In this document: positions 1 to 11,481 of the stretch, piece by piece
Layout of the letters: each line of letters opens with the position of its first letter
How positions within the stretch are numbered: the stretch's first letter is position 1
Assembly (NCBI GenBank): GCA_010093605.1
Contig: MU004181.1
Coordinates: 1,612,001-1,676,000 of the forward strand
Reading direction: 5' to 3'
Length of the DNA stretch: 64,000 bases
Source of the DNA: Lophium mytilinum
Lineage: Eukaryota > Ascomycota > Dothideomycetes > Mytilinidiales > Mytilinidiaceae
Program-made: the position numbers and the translations under genes
Notes under the pieces: generated by a model
Database searches by the model: none
The model's input: the letters and a program-made list of their open reading frames with translations, nothing else
What the model was told of the DNA's origin: nothing

Positions 1-525
1 TGCCACCGGTTCTAGAAAACTACGACCTAAGTATGTACAACGAGGTATACAAATTCCTTCCCGAGTTATACATTGGTTACAGCCAATAAAAGTGGCACGT
101 AAGTATGCAACATTGACAATAGCATGAGAACGTCTAAAGTGCTCGTGAAGTGCAGGAGTTCATACTGGGCATAGACGATTGTAGACAACGGTAAGTTTTG
201 GAAGGACATAAGCCATAGGTTACGGATTAGTCTTATCTCTCATACGGCGCCACTTCCGTCGACGATAACTCGCCAAGGTATCTTGTCCATTATCTGCTGA
301 CGCTCAATCGAAAGAGCCTCTGCTTCAAAAATATCGCCGTTTCTTACAATTTTCCACAATACGAAGCATCTCAGGAGAACGCGGCTAGTGAGGGCTATAG
401 GATTCTTGCCCTACCAAGACTTCGATATCCAACGCCCTCTCCGCATCGCATTCGCCTCTTCTCTTTGCAAAATCCCTTCTCATACAGCTCATCCCCAGGC
501 CTCCTCATCCGCTTAGTGAAACCTC
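1..525. other. no gene seen
   Basis: No ORF with coding character on either strand. The right end is probably the 3' untranslated region of the minus-strand gene that stops at 526. The left edge is cut by the window. Confidence 0.4.
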
Positions 526-1235
526 CTACCCTCGTCTCCCCATAGGAGTCTCATGAAACGCACTACCAGGAGTCCCATATCTCCTCCGGCTCCCAGGTGT
601 TCCCGACACCCCGCTCCTGCTCCCAGGCGTTCCCGACACGCCCCTCCCGCGCCCACCCTCACCACTCCTCACCGCGGTAATCTTTCCCCCAGGGCCTATA
701 ACCCACGGCGCGCTGGAGAGAGCATACGGTGACAGTCCCTCTCGTATCATCTCATGAAACACCTGAAAGAGCTTCGTATCATAGAATTCGCCGCGATGGT
801 CAACTACCCCCCATATCTTGTTAGCCCACCATATTCAACTCTCTTTAGATGCTTTCTGATGATGCACGAGACTCACGCTTCGCTTGTACAACCTGCACGT
901 TATAGTCCGGCACAAAGCCCCACCGCACCGGGCGCTGCGCCGTCGGCTCCGTCATCACGTCCATACCGTTGGCTTTGTAGGTCGTGACGACGTCGGCGAA
1001 GAAGGCGTCGAAGCGGGGGTGGAGTTTGAATACGTAGCGGTCCCTTTGGTTTGGTTGGATTAGCGACGTGAAGAGGTGAGCTAGGTTTGGGGGAGGGGAA
1101 GTGGGCGTACCAGTTTCCGCGCCTGGAACTGGCGACGATGGTCCAAGTGATATCCTGCTGTGCGGGAGGAAGAGCAGAGGCGAGTTGGGGCGGGCCGAGA
1201 GCTTTCCATTTCTCTTTGTAGGAGATGCGGGCCAT
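526..1235 (-). CDS. hypothetical protein, three exons
   Basis: I do not recognise this gene. A coherent 189-residue protein comes from three exons: 1235-1111, 1043-877 and 803-526. Intron 1 (67 nt) runs GTACGC to AAAG; intron 2 (73 nt) starts GTGAGT, has a GCTAAC branch site and ends GGTAG. Phases match (2, then 1) and no stop interrupts the spliced frame. The protein starts MARISYKEKWKAL and has a compact, well-mixed core through about residue 145 (WDRYVFKLHPRFDAFF, then VRWGFVPDYNV and FHEMIREGLSPYAL), so it looks like a folded domain. The last 45 residues are a Gly/Arg/Ser-rich tail with repeats of GTPGSR. No signal peptide or membrane segment is visible. The next gene is on the same strand upstream. 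The core without detectable low complexity suggests a conserved fungal family, but I cannot name it. Confidence 0.65.
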
Positions 1236-1581
1236 ATTTTGGGATGACTAGTGAGGTTGGCGGTGGTTGTGTAGGAGAGGCCTAGTAAAGAAGCGTAGTA
1301 GTATGGAGGTTGGACCGTGGTGTTGAGTAGTTTTTTTTTTGGCTAGGTGGTGAATTGCAATTTCTCTTTTTTACATCGCGACGTCACCGTCTATCACCGG
1401 ATCTTGTCAGAATTTTCAAAAGACAACCTCGAAGAGCGAAAGCAAAGCACTAACTCGATACTTACGACTAGCCAAGTACGCTCAGTAGCCAACTTACTAA
1501 CCTACCGCCTGTTAAGGATCTCCGACACCCGTCTGATCCATCTCGTCCAATACTGAACATACTCCGCCATCCATCTTCCAA
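1236..1581. other. intergenic, no gene seen
   Basis: 346 bp between two minus-strand genes, likely the promoter of the downstream gene and the 3' end of the upstream one. It holds a T9 tract near 1330. No other structure seen. Confidence 0.4.
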
Positions 1582-4554
1582 TCACACTGCAGTCGTCGCC
1601 CTCCTCGCCGTAAACGCCCTCACCGCTTCCGCCATCCGACTGCCTTCCCCGCGTCTCCACCTCCTCCCCTTACCGCGCTCGATCGTGACGTTCGGGCTCA
1701 GTACCACAGCCACGCCGCCATGGGCCTTGGAAACTGGCGTTGTGTGCTCCTCGCTGTTGACCATTACCCCTCCAATAAGTGCTTCCTCTTCATCGCGAAC
1801 AGAAGCGGATCCCCCCAGCTCCAACTCTCGCGTAATGGCTCTCATTCCACCTTGTCTTCCCTGGAACGGATCAGACGCGCTCTCATGCTGCGACTCCGCC
1901 GCATCTATGAACAGCTCAGTGCCAATCTCAACGCCACCAACAGTAATGGAGTGCCCATGGGAGAAGGAATCAGAGCGTGAGGACGAGGTAGAGTCCCATG
2001 ACGCCTCATCTAAGTCCACTCTGCAGCGGAGCTCGCTGAGCATCCCAAACGTAAAGCTCGCCGGTGGGCTACGACCGTGTTGTTTGGATTCACGGGTCGT
2101 CGTGCGGGAGAGCTCGTGCTCGAGGTAAAACGGGGATGGAGAGGGCGATGCGGGATAACGAAGACGACCTTGGGCATCTGACAGGATGGATGAAGAAGAT
2201 GTGGAAATCGAGGAGGAAGGGTGTGGGTGCGTAGAGTCAGTGGCGCGACAGGCGCGTTTCGAAATATTATCGGAAGGTTGAGGGTGCTACAATGGGCTTA
2301 GTTTGGATTCCTGAGTAGTGTGAAGTAACAGGTCAATCGAGAAAGAAGACTTACGCGCTTGCAAGGGGTTTCATCGCCTGTTGAGAGGAAATAATCACCA
2401 CCTCGTAGCCCGTTGCTCCATCGATCGCGTATCAGTCGATCTTGCGTTGCTAGCCCTAGCCACTCCGCTGTCTCCGCTGGGTGGCGCAGAGGCTCGAATT
2501 CACAGTGCTCGTGTGCGCACTCGCCTGTTTGCACTTCCTTCAAGTGATTGACGTTGCTGGCATGCTCTCTATACTTCTCCTGTGCGCTAGCACATTTGTT
2601 TCGTCGGCCGTTTGGGGTCCGGCTCTCCAACTCGCACAACTCTAACCACTTTATGATGGATTGTTCAGCGCCTGCATTGGGGTGCTCTGGGGGCAGCAGC
2701 GGATATGTGGGTTTAAGTCGTAGTGGATTACGGGCCGGGAGCGCTGGGGAGGTCACTTAAGGTGGCAATAAAGTTAGCAAATCTTTCGAAATCAGGGTGA
2801 GGAACCCGGTATTGATGACAGGTGATGCTGCGTGAGACACTCCTTCAGGGAGTTCCAAGACACCACTGTTGGGGGTAGCCTGACTGCTGAGGAGGCAATC
2901 AGTCAAGAGGCAATCTAATCTGCACTGCTTGAAGTTTGACATCGCCCTCGAGTCTTCGAACCCCTGTGGGGGTACCCCAAGCAGCGGCGTACTAGTGGAC
3001 AGCGGTTGCCTTGGAATACTCCCTGAGTAGTTTTTTCAAACAGACATTGCTGGGAAACTTTTTATCTGTGTTGGGGGCTTACGTACTCAAGAAGGTAGAG
3101 TCGCCAGACCAGGTTGAGGATGTGGGGAGATGAGGCGGAGAACCTTGAGGCATGAACGAATTTGGCGGTGGTTGTGGCTGATGGAGTAGCTGGAAAAGAT
3201 ATTTGGCTGCGATTGAGTGCGGTGCGTCGGCAGGAACTGCGCGGCTGGATGGCTTTTCGGAGGTAGATTGGGAGGTTTCCTGGGGAAGTCTATGGGTTTG
3301 ACGCTGCCGTGCATCGTGATATTGGGGAAGATCACCGAGGGAGCTCTTTTGACTGGGCTGACAATCGCTGCCAGGCACGTTGGCCGCAGAGGCTCGGCGA
3401 TTAGGGGCGTCATGCTGAGTCTGACCCTTGAGGTGATCCATAGACTTAGTTTTTAGTTGCATTGGCTGGGCCTGAGATCCAGCTTGAGGCTCGACTCCTG
3501 TCCTACTTGACGTCTTCTCCAGCAGTTCAGGCGGTACCCGGGCTGATATCCCACCTCTTCTCCACGGGGGCGACAAAGGCCGCTGGTAAGCTTCACTCTT
3601 TCTCCATGACTTGCGCAACGGGCTTTCGTCGGTATGCAAGTCTGTGAGCTTTCGATTCCAAGGCGCTCTTCGAGGCGCGGAATCTTGGATTGCAATGGAA
3701 ATTCCTCCACTACTACCAATGCTAGAATTTTCAACGCTTAAGTTAGGACTCAAAGAGTCTGTTGTAACTTGGCTAACCTGTCGCTGGTTGTGTAGCGGGG
3801 TGCCGGTAGTGCCCAGTGAGATTGCAGATACGTCATGCTGCAAACCGTTTTTAAACGGGGTATGTAAGGTACTTTGCTGAGTCCTTGGAGGAGCATAAAA
3901 CAAAGGAGTGAAGTTTTCTTGCCGAGCATCACGAAAGACCTTTCGCATTTGTGTGGAATGGCTAGGGCGGGCAGGGCTATCGAGGACGCGGGCATAATTT
4001 CGGCGGCTAGTACAAAGATCTGAATCTCCATGCACCCAGCTGACCCTATTATGTTCACTTAAGGGTGGTAGCGAATGCTTCAGAGTCTCCACGGAGCATA
4101 CTTCCTCGAGAGACTCGAGGTTGTGCGGCTGGGCGACCCCATGGTAAAGACTATTTTGATCCGGTGATTGGAGCCAAACACCACCCGGAGGTGATTGGTT
4201 ATCCTTGAAGCTGGGTGGATCAGGCGACAAAACTTGCTGGTCTCGGGACGACAGTGGGCCCCTGGAGTTGCCATCCTAGAGATTGTGTAAGCGTCTTGAA
4301 GATAGGATGGTGCCTCTTGAGTGAACGTGGGAGGGAGGACTTACACCAGAGAAACCAGACGTGCCAAATTTTGCCATGACGCAAAGAGGTACACCTGCAA
4401 TTGATGAATCGGGGAGCATAGACATGCGCTGGGATAGATGCTGCTTTGGATGATCTGAGGCGGGATAATATCCAGAAATGAAACGCCGCGATGAATTCAA
4501 AACGAGTCGGTCGAGTAGTTGAGGGGAGTATGGTCTCTCTAAGAGCATGAGCAT
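1582..4554 (-). CDS. hypothetical Ser/Pro-rich protein, four exons
   Basis: Not recognised. Spliced exons 4554-4345, 4275-3087, 2755-2355 and 2286-1582 give an 834-residue frame. Intron 1 (69 nt) is GTAAGT to CTAG, intron 2 (331 nt) is GTACGT to TTAAG, intron 3 (68 nt) is GTAAGT to GTAG, and all phases agree. The start is uncertain: ATG at 4554 opens the frame, but an in-frame ATG at 4377 (MAKFGTSGF) would also fit. Most of exon 2 is disordered, rich in Ser, Pro, Gln and Arg. Exon 3 holds the best-ordered part, with a helical stretch around IIKWLELCELESR and SAQEKYREHASNVNHL. Exon 4 has acidic/Ser runs and ends with an Arg-rich tail. The unusually long second intron contains a 185-bp repeat copy (2843-3027). 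No catalytic motif or membrane segment seen; it could be a nuclear or scaffold protein, but that is a guess. Confidence 0.55.
2843..3027. repeat. dispersed repeat copy inside an intron (MITE-like)
   Basis: Positions 2859-2997 match the reverse complement of 27371-27508 at about 88% over ~138 bp (about 16 differences by eye, mostly transitions). Here the copy is bounded by imperfect inverted repeats: CTTCAGGGAGT...CCAAG at 2843-2860 and its inverse, ending TACTCCCTGAG, at 3027. It lies wholly inside intron 2 of the minus-strand gene and explains the 331-nt length of that intron. No ORF inside looks functional. Nonautonomous DNA element is the likeliest reading; a fragment of a larger element is possible. 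Confidence 0.6.
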
Positions 4555-7500
4555 CGCGTGAAGAAGCCGTCAGCGACTTGGTCGGCCGCAACTGCTTCAC
4601 AAAGCCACAGCAGGAACATCGAAGGACCCACAGAGTCTGGTAATCACATCGGGAAGCGCGATGAGATTCATCGCTACGATGCCCAGACTGCAGTGAGCAG
4701 CACGTGAATGCCACCGAAACCATTTCGTGGAAAAGACTTGAGGCTAATCAAATGTGGTGAAATCATTGTGAAATAGGTATAACGGAGATGAAAGATGACT
4801 AGTCAAAGAGAGCGCGAACTGTGGACGAGACACTAAAATCATTGTCGAAGTTGAAGGAGCATTCCAACCTTGGAAGTGAAATGTTCCCAGGTGCCAAAGT
4901 GAAAAGAGCCACATTTGGGGTCCCAGCCCGATATTTCGCTGGTCCTAAGTAAGGGCTTAAAGAGTAAATAATTTTGGCAGGTCTCCAATCAATGTATTCA
5001 GCAGCTTCCGGTCGGTCGCCACCCTGGGGGTGTAAGCCATACGTTGCCTGTCGCCGAGGGTTCGATTCCCGAAGTAGTCAGAGACGGACAAAATGTAATT
5101 GCACTTGATAAAAGGCTGCATGGGTTTCGTAGTGGAGGCGGCCCGATCCTGAAGTGATTTAATGGGGTCCGCTACGACAGTCAGGGTGGGGGCTGTCTGA
5201 GAGGTAAGTCTTATTTTGGTAAGTTATTTTTCTTTTTGCCTGGATCAGGTTGGGACGGAAGGGTAGCGATGATGTGACCTTAATTCACCGATATAGTCAC
5301 AGACTGAGGTGAGTTCTCGGCTGCTAAATGCGCTTCTGGTAGCAGTGCTACCTATATACACGGTTGAGAACGAGAAATACGGTCCGTTACCGCTGTAGGA
5401 CGAGTTGAGGTCAGATACGTCGGAGCACAAACCCCGAAGAGCGGAAATGAGATGTACTGGTGTTTCTGTTCCGAAGGTTGTTGCAGTCTTACAGCTACGG
5501 TATCCCCAGCTGCATCAAGACTAGAGGCTGGATAAGATGGATTTCAGGAAGAGACGTGCAGCAAGGACGCTGTGCGAGAGATGTGGTCTCGGGGACGTGC
5601 ATAATTCGGCGATCCCGCTAAGGGCTCGCGACTATTCCAATCTTGGGATGCACAGAAGGTACACAACACAGGCACTGGGCATTGATAATCGAGACGGATA
5701 TAGTTGACCAGGTTTGTACCCATTGCACGCGGAATAAAGTGTGCTTTTAGACAAGAGCATGAATCCCCTACTCTCCGTTTACTCAATGGAATTCTCTCTT
5801 TCTTCACGTGACCTTCCATACAGCTCCTGAGCCAACTATTTCATGTTTCCAGTACGCGTGCTTACTTGCACGCCTACGCAGAACCTTCTGCCAATCGACT
5901 CAACTCAATCAGTAATCCATGGCAGAGTATTGGGCTCACAAATGGAGCTGCAAAGACCACGAATAGGGAACTATAGTAAGATTCACGGATCGATGTAGAG
6001 ACAAACACGCACGACAGCTACGAGATGGAACGAAAACCCGCCGTTTGAATCTATTATCTTTCGAAGAGCACATGTTGAGAAAGAGCAATCACAGGGTGTT
6101 GTATCCCGCCCTCCCCAACGCAGCATTAGCGACAGTCATCGCAGGCGTTATAGTCGCAATGTTTCCAGAGGATGACCAGGTTAGCAGTAGTAGTAGTTGC
6201 GAAGGAGGTTAGTAGGAGTCAAGATGCCTTCATGGTGGTAGTCACTAGAGGGGATGACCCGAGAAGCCTCGGGATGTGATTGAGCTACCTGCTCTTGCCG
6301 AGCGTTGAAGGCCCCTCTCAAAATCAAATTTCCACAGTGAAGCGAGATGAGGCTCTGTCGTATAGGAAGGAAGTGTTTCGTCGAAGACCTGATCTGTCAC
6401 AACTCGGCGCATGAGCCTATGAAAAACCTTTGGACACAATTCGTAATATCAGATTGGATATAGGAGGCGGACGAAGAAAGATACATGAGAACAACAAGAA
6501 CGGCGATTACGAGGGACGCCTACCTGCCACGTGCCTGCGTCATTGCGACTGTACATGAGGGGAGGGGAGAGTAGCCGGATGTCAGATCCGAGAGTTGTGG
6601 TCAATCCTCCTTCCAATCAGCAGCAAGCGTGGGAAGATGAAGGAACTGCAGTTCACGATGAGGTCGTGATAGCGGTCTGCATCCTGGTCCTCCGATTGCC
6701 GTGGGATCCCGGGCTCGTCATACGAATTGTCCGGAGGAAGTCGCTATTCATAGCTTGTCCCGATGACAACATGCGATGAATTTCTTCCGGTGGTTTGAGA
6801 AGAAATGAGGAGAGCGGAACGTGTTCGTCGGCGACGAGGGTGGCTTGTTATTGCAGGGCTTGAGCGAATAAGACGCAGAATCCTGGCAATCTGGCGAAGT
6901 GCGGGATGCTTCACAGTGGTCCTCGTGCAGCCGTCCCCGCTTTGCATCTGGAGACCCGGATGGCGGTGAGGGCGCGGGCCCGTCGAGGGACATGTCGTGA
7001 AGATAGCCGTCCACAGCAGCATCACTGTACTCTCTTGCTGGGTTGTAGTTGCACGGTACCGGTGTCCGTGGCAAAAACACGAAGCACCAGAAGGCCGATT
7101 CATGGGGAGGCCGTATCGAGGCCGGGGACATGCTACATAGACTGCACGCACGGCCGGCCCAGGCTCAGTCATCTCGCCGTGGCATCAACTCCAGACACGC
7201 CAGGCTGCCTGGCTATTTCGGGCGCAGGAGAGGCAGGCCGATGATCAGAGAGAGCGACAGTAGATGACTGGGTACGATGTCGACGGTGGTTGCGCAACCC
7301 AACGGCGTGCTCGGGTTGAGCCCGACCCCACAGCGGCCTCATCGCGGCGTGCCTCTGGTCTTCTTTCTTTCTTCGGGATCGTCGTGGCCGGCTCCTCGTG
7401 GGCGGGCGTGGTGGCGGATGCGTTTCACCAGTGCTCGCGGCTTGGCCTATTGCGGGCTACGCTCGACGGGACAATGCCCCTGGAGCGGGCCCATAACGCC

Positions 7501-8742
7501 GTCGCCGGGACTGCCTCGCTTCAAATCTGCCCAAGCGTCGGTGGAGACGTGCTGCGAGCTGGGATTGATGCCCGTGCGCCTGACCGAGAGATCGCGGCCT
7601 TCAGCTTGACCCGTTGGCTGTCTCCTCTCCTTTGCCGACAACCTCACCTCCTCCCTTACCACGGCACCTGGAGGCCACTGGGACCACGGGCTTGACCCTC
7701 TTCTTCTCGCGACCGTGTCGTTTCTTCTTTTGCCCCTCGTTGTCCATCGCCTCCGCAAGACTGACCCAGGACCTCCCCTACACCAAGCAAGTCTCCCAGA
7801 ACCACGACGCCTGTCCGCGAACTTCTGCACCCACAACTCAATTGCCTGCCAGCTACCGCGATCGCCGAAAGACAGCCCTCCGACACCGCGAGTTTGACCT
7901 GACCGAGGCCCATGCCATGCCATTGCTGTGATCGCGTACGTTGACTACTTTTTTCTGAAACCCGCTTTTGGTAGTCTGAAAGCACTTTTTGCAACAACTT
8001 CTGTTACAACCACACGGCACCAACCTACCTACTGCACTCCCCTTCTCTTCCCCGTTTTTCGCCGTGAACTCCTGCAAGCCACTCCGATCCCACCAGTCTC
8101 AACGCGCTCCCAAATTGCCCTATCATTCCGGGAATGTCCAATGGACCCTGCTTTATTCTTCTCCGCTCTAAGCCAGGCATTATTTTCTGACCACGATAGG
8201 ACGTTGCAGCTTCCAACACCTCCCGATCCATACCTAGGTACACTGCACGCCACAGTCTCCATATAGTCGATTTCGCCTCGTCTGAAACCCAGTCCACCCG
8301 ATCGTCGTCGGTCCTGGATCCTATTATTCGCGCACTGTCCCGAGCGGTGCTCTAGAGCTCTATTGCTTACCTACATCCTGTAGCATTCGCTGCGCCGACG
8401 TCCATTTCATGCCATTGCGTTGACAATCGCATGAAGCTTCAAATTCGCCGGACCATTTGGAATACCCAACACAATTGAACGCGCTGGACGAGTCCTACGG
8501 AACACCGCTCTTCCTTTCGTACCCACTGTACATTTCCACGTCATTCGTTTGTCCGCTAGCGGACGCTCCCTTTGGATTGAACGGCTGGATACATTTTACG
8601 CGACCGACAAACGACCGCAGGATCGCCCGCTGCAGCTGTGCGCACACAGTCCTGTCTCTCGCATACCCATCATTACTCCTCAACCCACTGACTCTGTGTC
8701 GGTCGACAGACACAATCTTATCCACGATTCCTTCCAGCTTAG
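4555..8742. other. 4.2-kb stretch with no confident gene
   Basis: Several overlapping short ORFs exist on both strands, none of which I can extend into a spliced gene. Best candidates: a 91-residue minus ORF at 5819-5544 with clustered cysteines (SCSCL, CPVPVLCTFC) and a 127-residue minus ORF at 7131-6748 rich in Pro/Ser. Near 5067 there is a B-box-like GGTTCGATTCCC without a matching acceptor stem, so no tRNA. From about 7600 to 8742 the + strand is pyrimidine-rich, as expected for the promoter and 5' leader of the gene that starts at 8743. Confidence 0.4.
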
Positions 8743-11481
8743 ATGAGTTATGACCGGCAAGCAGACATGCCTTCGGGCAGGTCTGCAGCCAACCAAGATG
8801 CAGACGGAGCGACGAGGGGGGGCTCTGTACGGGCTGCTCGGGAAAGAATGCTAGCCGCACAGCGTCACCAGGCTCCAGGGGGGTCTCCGGAACGATCACG
8901 CATCGTGGGACTGCCAGCACGACCAAACCAGTTGGTGTCCCAGTTCTCTGTGCAGAAGCCACAGCAGATCCCAACTCCACCCTCGAGCAGCGAAGGTCTT
9001 GCTACGGCAGTGTCACCGACGCCACAATGGCCATTGCCAAACGATGCCGAAGATGCCACCATTAGCTCTGCGTCCCAACCACAGACACGGGGCACAGACC
9101 GTGGTCCTCCTCCTCAACGGCCGCCGAGGCCGAGTTATGTTCCAGACATAGTGAATCATCCCAGACCGACAGACCTACCTATACAACCGCCTCAGCCAGT
9201 TCCTATGGTCCCGGAACTGACATATCAGGATGAGGATTATCTTTCGCCCTCATACGGAACGACGTCGTCAAGTTCGAGACCCTTGACCCAATCCTCAGCT
9301 GCTTCGGAAGCTTCCTCATTAGGCTCAATACCAGACTTCCCTGTCCCTGCCCAACCGCTTCCTCGGCGGAGTCCAAACATTGGCCCACCACCCTCCGCTC
9401 GTCGAGGACCATCGTCGTACTATTCGCAAATGTCATATGTCTCGCCTATTGTGGAAGAGGCTGAGACATACAGGTCACATCATGGCTCTTATGCGTCGAG
9501 TAATGTAATACCATCGAATGTACAAGATTTTTATTTCGACGAGGACGCGTCGCCTTCCGACGACGACAGACCAATCTCGATTGAGAATGGACGTGAATCG
9601 CGAGCCGGCGACCATGACGAGCAAAGTGGACTGGTTCGACAAGCAAGTATTGGCAGGCGAACGAAGCCCTCTCTGACAACAATCAAGTCAGGTGACAGTC
9701 TCCGAGCAGACGAACGTGCTTCTAGCAAACGCAAGGCGGAGAAAAAGAAGCAGGGGTTAGTTGCGCAAGCTGCCATCGCTGCGGGTGCTACAGGTGGTGC
9801 GTTTGCGGCCGGTATGGGTGCAACACGAGAGCAGCAAATCTCCCGAAATTCGTCGCGGGGCTCTGGAGGGCCCGGGAGTGATTCGTTGAGTAGTGGAACG
9901 GGTCTCCTCGATCCTTCATCTTCATCCTCTTCCGAATCTCTGGACTCTATGAATCCTAGGAAGAACAACTCTGCAGGAGAACTAAGACCCATGCCAGCTC
10001 AAGCACGATCCCGCTCTCCTCTAGCTCCCCACGACTCGAAGCCGGCCCATAGCCCTCGCGATTACGAAAAGGAAGACTTCGACTCTCCAATTCACCCATT
10101 GCAGATGCCGACGCGACAGCCGTCGTCACTGGCGGAACGCGTTGGAAAACGCAGACCTCCTCGCCTAAATGTCGACGCTGTTAGAGAGGCTGAGGCACGA
10201 GGCAGCTTGACCAGTCTTCCGGATCTCATCAGACGTGCGACTCGCCTCGCAGCGAACCTTGATCGTGGAAAAACAGCCAGTAGACTAGGAATGGACTTTT
10301 TTGCCGCGTCTGACCTGGAGAAGAGAGACGGGGAGCACCGCACATCTGGTTCATTATCTGATATACTTGCATCATTCCCGCCCCCTGGCCTAGCAACTCC
10401 TGATGGCGGTTACTCTCCCCACAACCGGCGCATGTCAAGATGGCCATCGGGTCTAGCCATGGCTGAGGCCGCTTCGATGGGCGACACAGAGCCTAGGAAA
10501 TCTGAGCGTCGACGCCGACGGTGCTGTGGTATGCCTTTATGGGCCTTCATCCTTCTTTTGATCGTTTTGTTGCTCCTCGTCGCAGCCGCTGTCGTCATCC
10601 CAATCGTTCTTATCGTCCTTCCGCGGATGCGAGACAATAAGCACTCCGCATCCAATCCAGGAACCACTAGCCAAGCCAGCCAATGCGCCGCATCTCTCAC
10701 GTGCCAGAATGGTGGTGTGGCAATCGTCAACCCAGACGCCTCGTGCAGTTGCCTATGTACCAACGGCTTTACTGGTAAAACATGTACCAGCGGCACCGAC
10801 TCTGGCTGTACTACCCAAGACGTGGATGGCATCAAGAGCGCTACTCTAGGCAACGCTCTACCTCGCTTATTGGAAGACTCGCAAACAAACTATAGCATCC
10901 CTCTGAACGCTTCGCTCCTCCTTTCTCTCTTCTCCTCCACCAACCTAAGCTGCACCTCGGAAAACGCTCTCGTCACGTTCAATGGCCTGTCCTCCCGCTC
11001 CGTTGACGTTAACCTGCCTCTGCTCGATACCTTGGACCCACCGCCTGCTTTATCAGCCGCAATCCCAACCCTGACGCCACGTGCTGAGGCCCGTCACATC
11101 CAGGCCCGTCAAGATCGCGCTACCAGTAACGGCCTCATTATCGCGGCTTCTGCAACCTCACCTCCCACTTCAACCCGCACTGGTGGTGGGTCTCCAGCGG
11201 CGACCGGGACCCTCGCTACCGTGAACAACGCCACCGCGCTCGACTTCGCCCGTGTAGGTGTACTTCTCGTGCTGCAGGAGTCTCGTCAAATGGACACGGC
11301 GGTCGCGGCGCAAGAAAACCTGCAGACCTTCTTTGAGGGACGCAGCGACAACAGTGACAACGCTGGCAGCGTCGATTTGGGAAGTAGCTTCTCCATTGAC
11401 CTCGTCAATCTCACGATCAGCCTAAGCAACGGGACTGTAGTTGGCTCCGGAGCCGCGGGCAACGCCACCAAAACTCGGTGA
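8743..11481 (+). CDS. single-pass membrane protein with EGF-like domain
   Basis: Intronless 912-residue ORF. Residues 1 to about 590 are a disordered Ser/Pro/Arg-rich cytoplasmic-type region with proline-rich stretches and a small Ala/Gly segment (about 340-360). A basic Cys pair (RRRRCC) precedes one strong membrane helix at about 600-628 (WAFILLLIVLLLLVAA). Just after it, at about 647-682, comes an EGF-like module with six cysteines, CQNGG and CTNGFTGKTC. The remaining ~230 residues have several N-glycosylation sequons and look extracellular. There is no N-terminal signal peptide, so the helix is probably a signal anchor or the topology is type II. Similar Pezizomycotina proteins are annotated only as EGF-domain proteins; a role at the cell surface or wall is inference. 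The start is the first ATG after a long pyrimidine-rich leader. Confidence 0.9.
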   Translation: MSYDRQADMPSGRSAANQDADGATRGGSVRAARERMLAAQRHQAPGGSPERSRIVGLPARPNQLVSQFSVQKPQQIPTPPSSSEGLATAVSPTPQWPLPNDAEDATISSASQPQTRGTDRGPPPQRPPRPSYVPDIVNHPRPTDLPIQPPQPVPMVPELTYQDEDYLSPSYGTTSSSSRPLTQSSAASEASSLGSIPDFPVPAQPLPRRSPNIGPPPSARRGPSSYYSQMSYVSPIVEEAETYRSHHGSYASSNVIPSNVQDFYFDEDASPSDDDRPISIENGRESRAGDHDEQSGLVRQASIGRRTKPSLTTIKSGDSLRADERASSKRKAEKKKQGLVAQAAIAAGATGGAFAAGMGATREQQISRNSSRGSGGPGSDSLSSGTGLLDPSSSSSSESLDSMNPRKNNSAGELRPMPAQARSRSPLAPHDSKPAHSPRDYEKEDFDSPIHPLQMPTRQPSSLAERVGKRRPPRLNVDAVREAEARGSLTSLPDLIRRATRLAANLDRGKTASRLGMDFFAASDLEKRDGEHRTSGSLSDILASFPPPGLATPDGGYSPHNRRMSRWPSGLAMAEAASMGDTEPRKSERRRRRCCGMPLWAFILLLIVLLLLVAAAVVIPIVLIVLPRMRDNKHSASNPGTTSQASQCAASLTCQNGGVAIVNPDASCSCLCTNGFTGKTCTSGTDSGCTTQDVDGIKSATLGNALPRLLEDSQTNYSIPLNASLLLSLFSSTNLSCTSENALVTFNGLSSRSVDVNLPLLDTLDPPPALSAAIPTLTPRAEARHIQARQDRATSNGLIIAASATSPPTSTRTGGGSPAATGTLATVNNATALDFARVGVLLVLQESRQMDTAVAAQENLQTFFEGRSDNSDNAGSVDLGSSFSIDLVNLTISLSNGTVVGSGAAGNATKTR

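Noticed and set aside
2862-3060. Solo LTR, because of a TGTTGGGG start
   Set aside because: No CA end with matching target duplication; inverted rather than direct end structure fits a DNA element better.
5040-5095. Possible tRNA from a B-box-like GGTTCGATTCCC
   Set aside because: The T stem pairs poorly, no acceptor stem partner lies 70-110 bp upstream, and no T-run terminator follows.
7264-8300. Overlapping ORFs of 110-160 residues on both strands
   Set aside because: Mutually overlapping in several frames, low complexity, no splice-linked partners; likely leader and promoter sequence.
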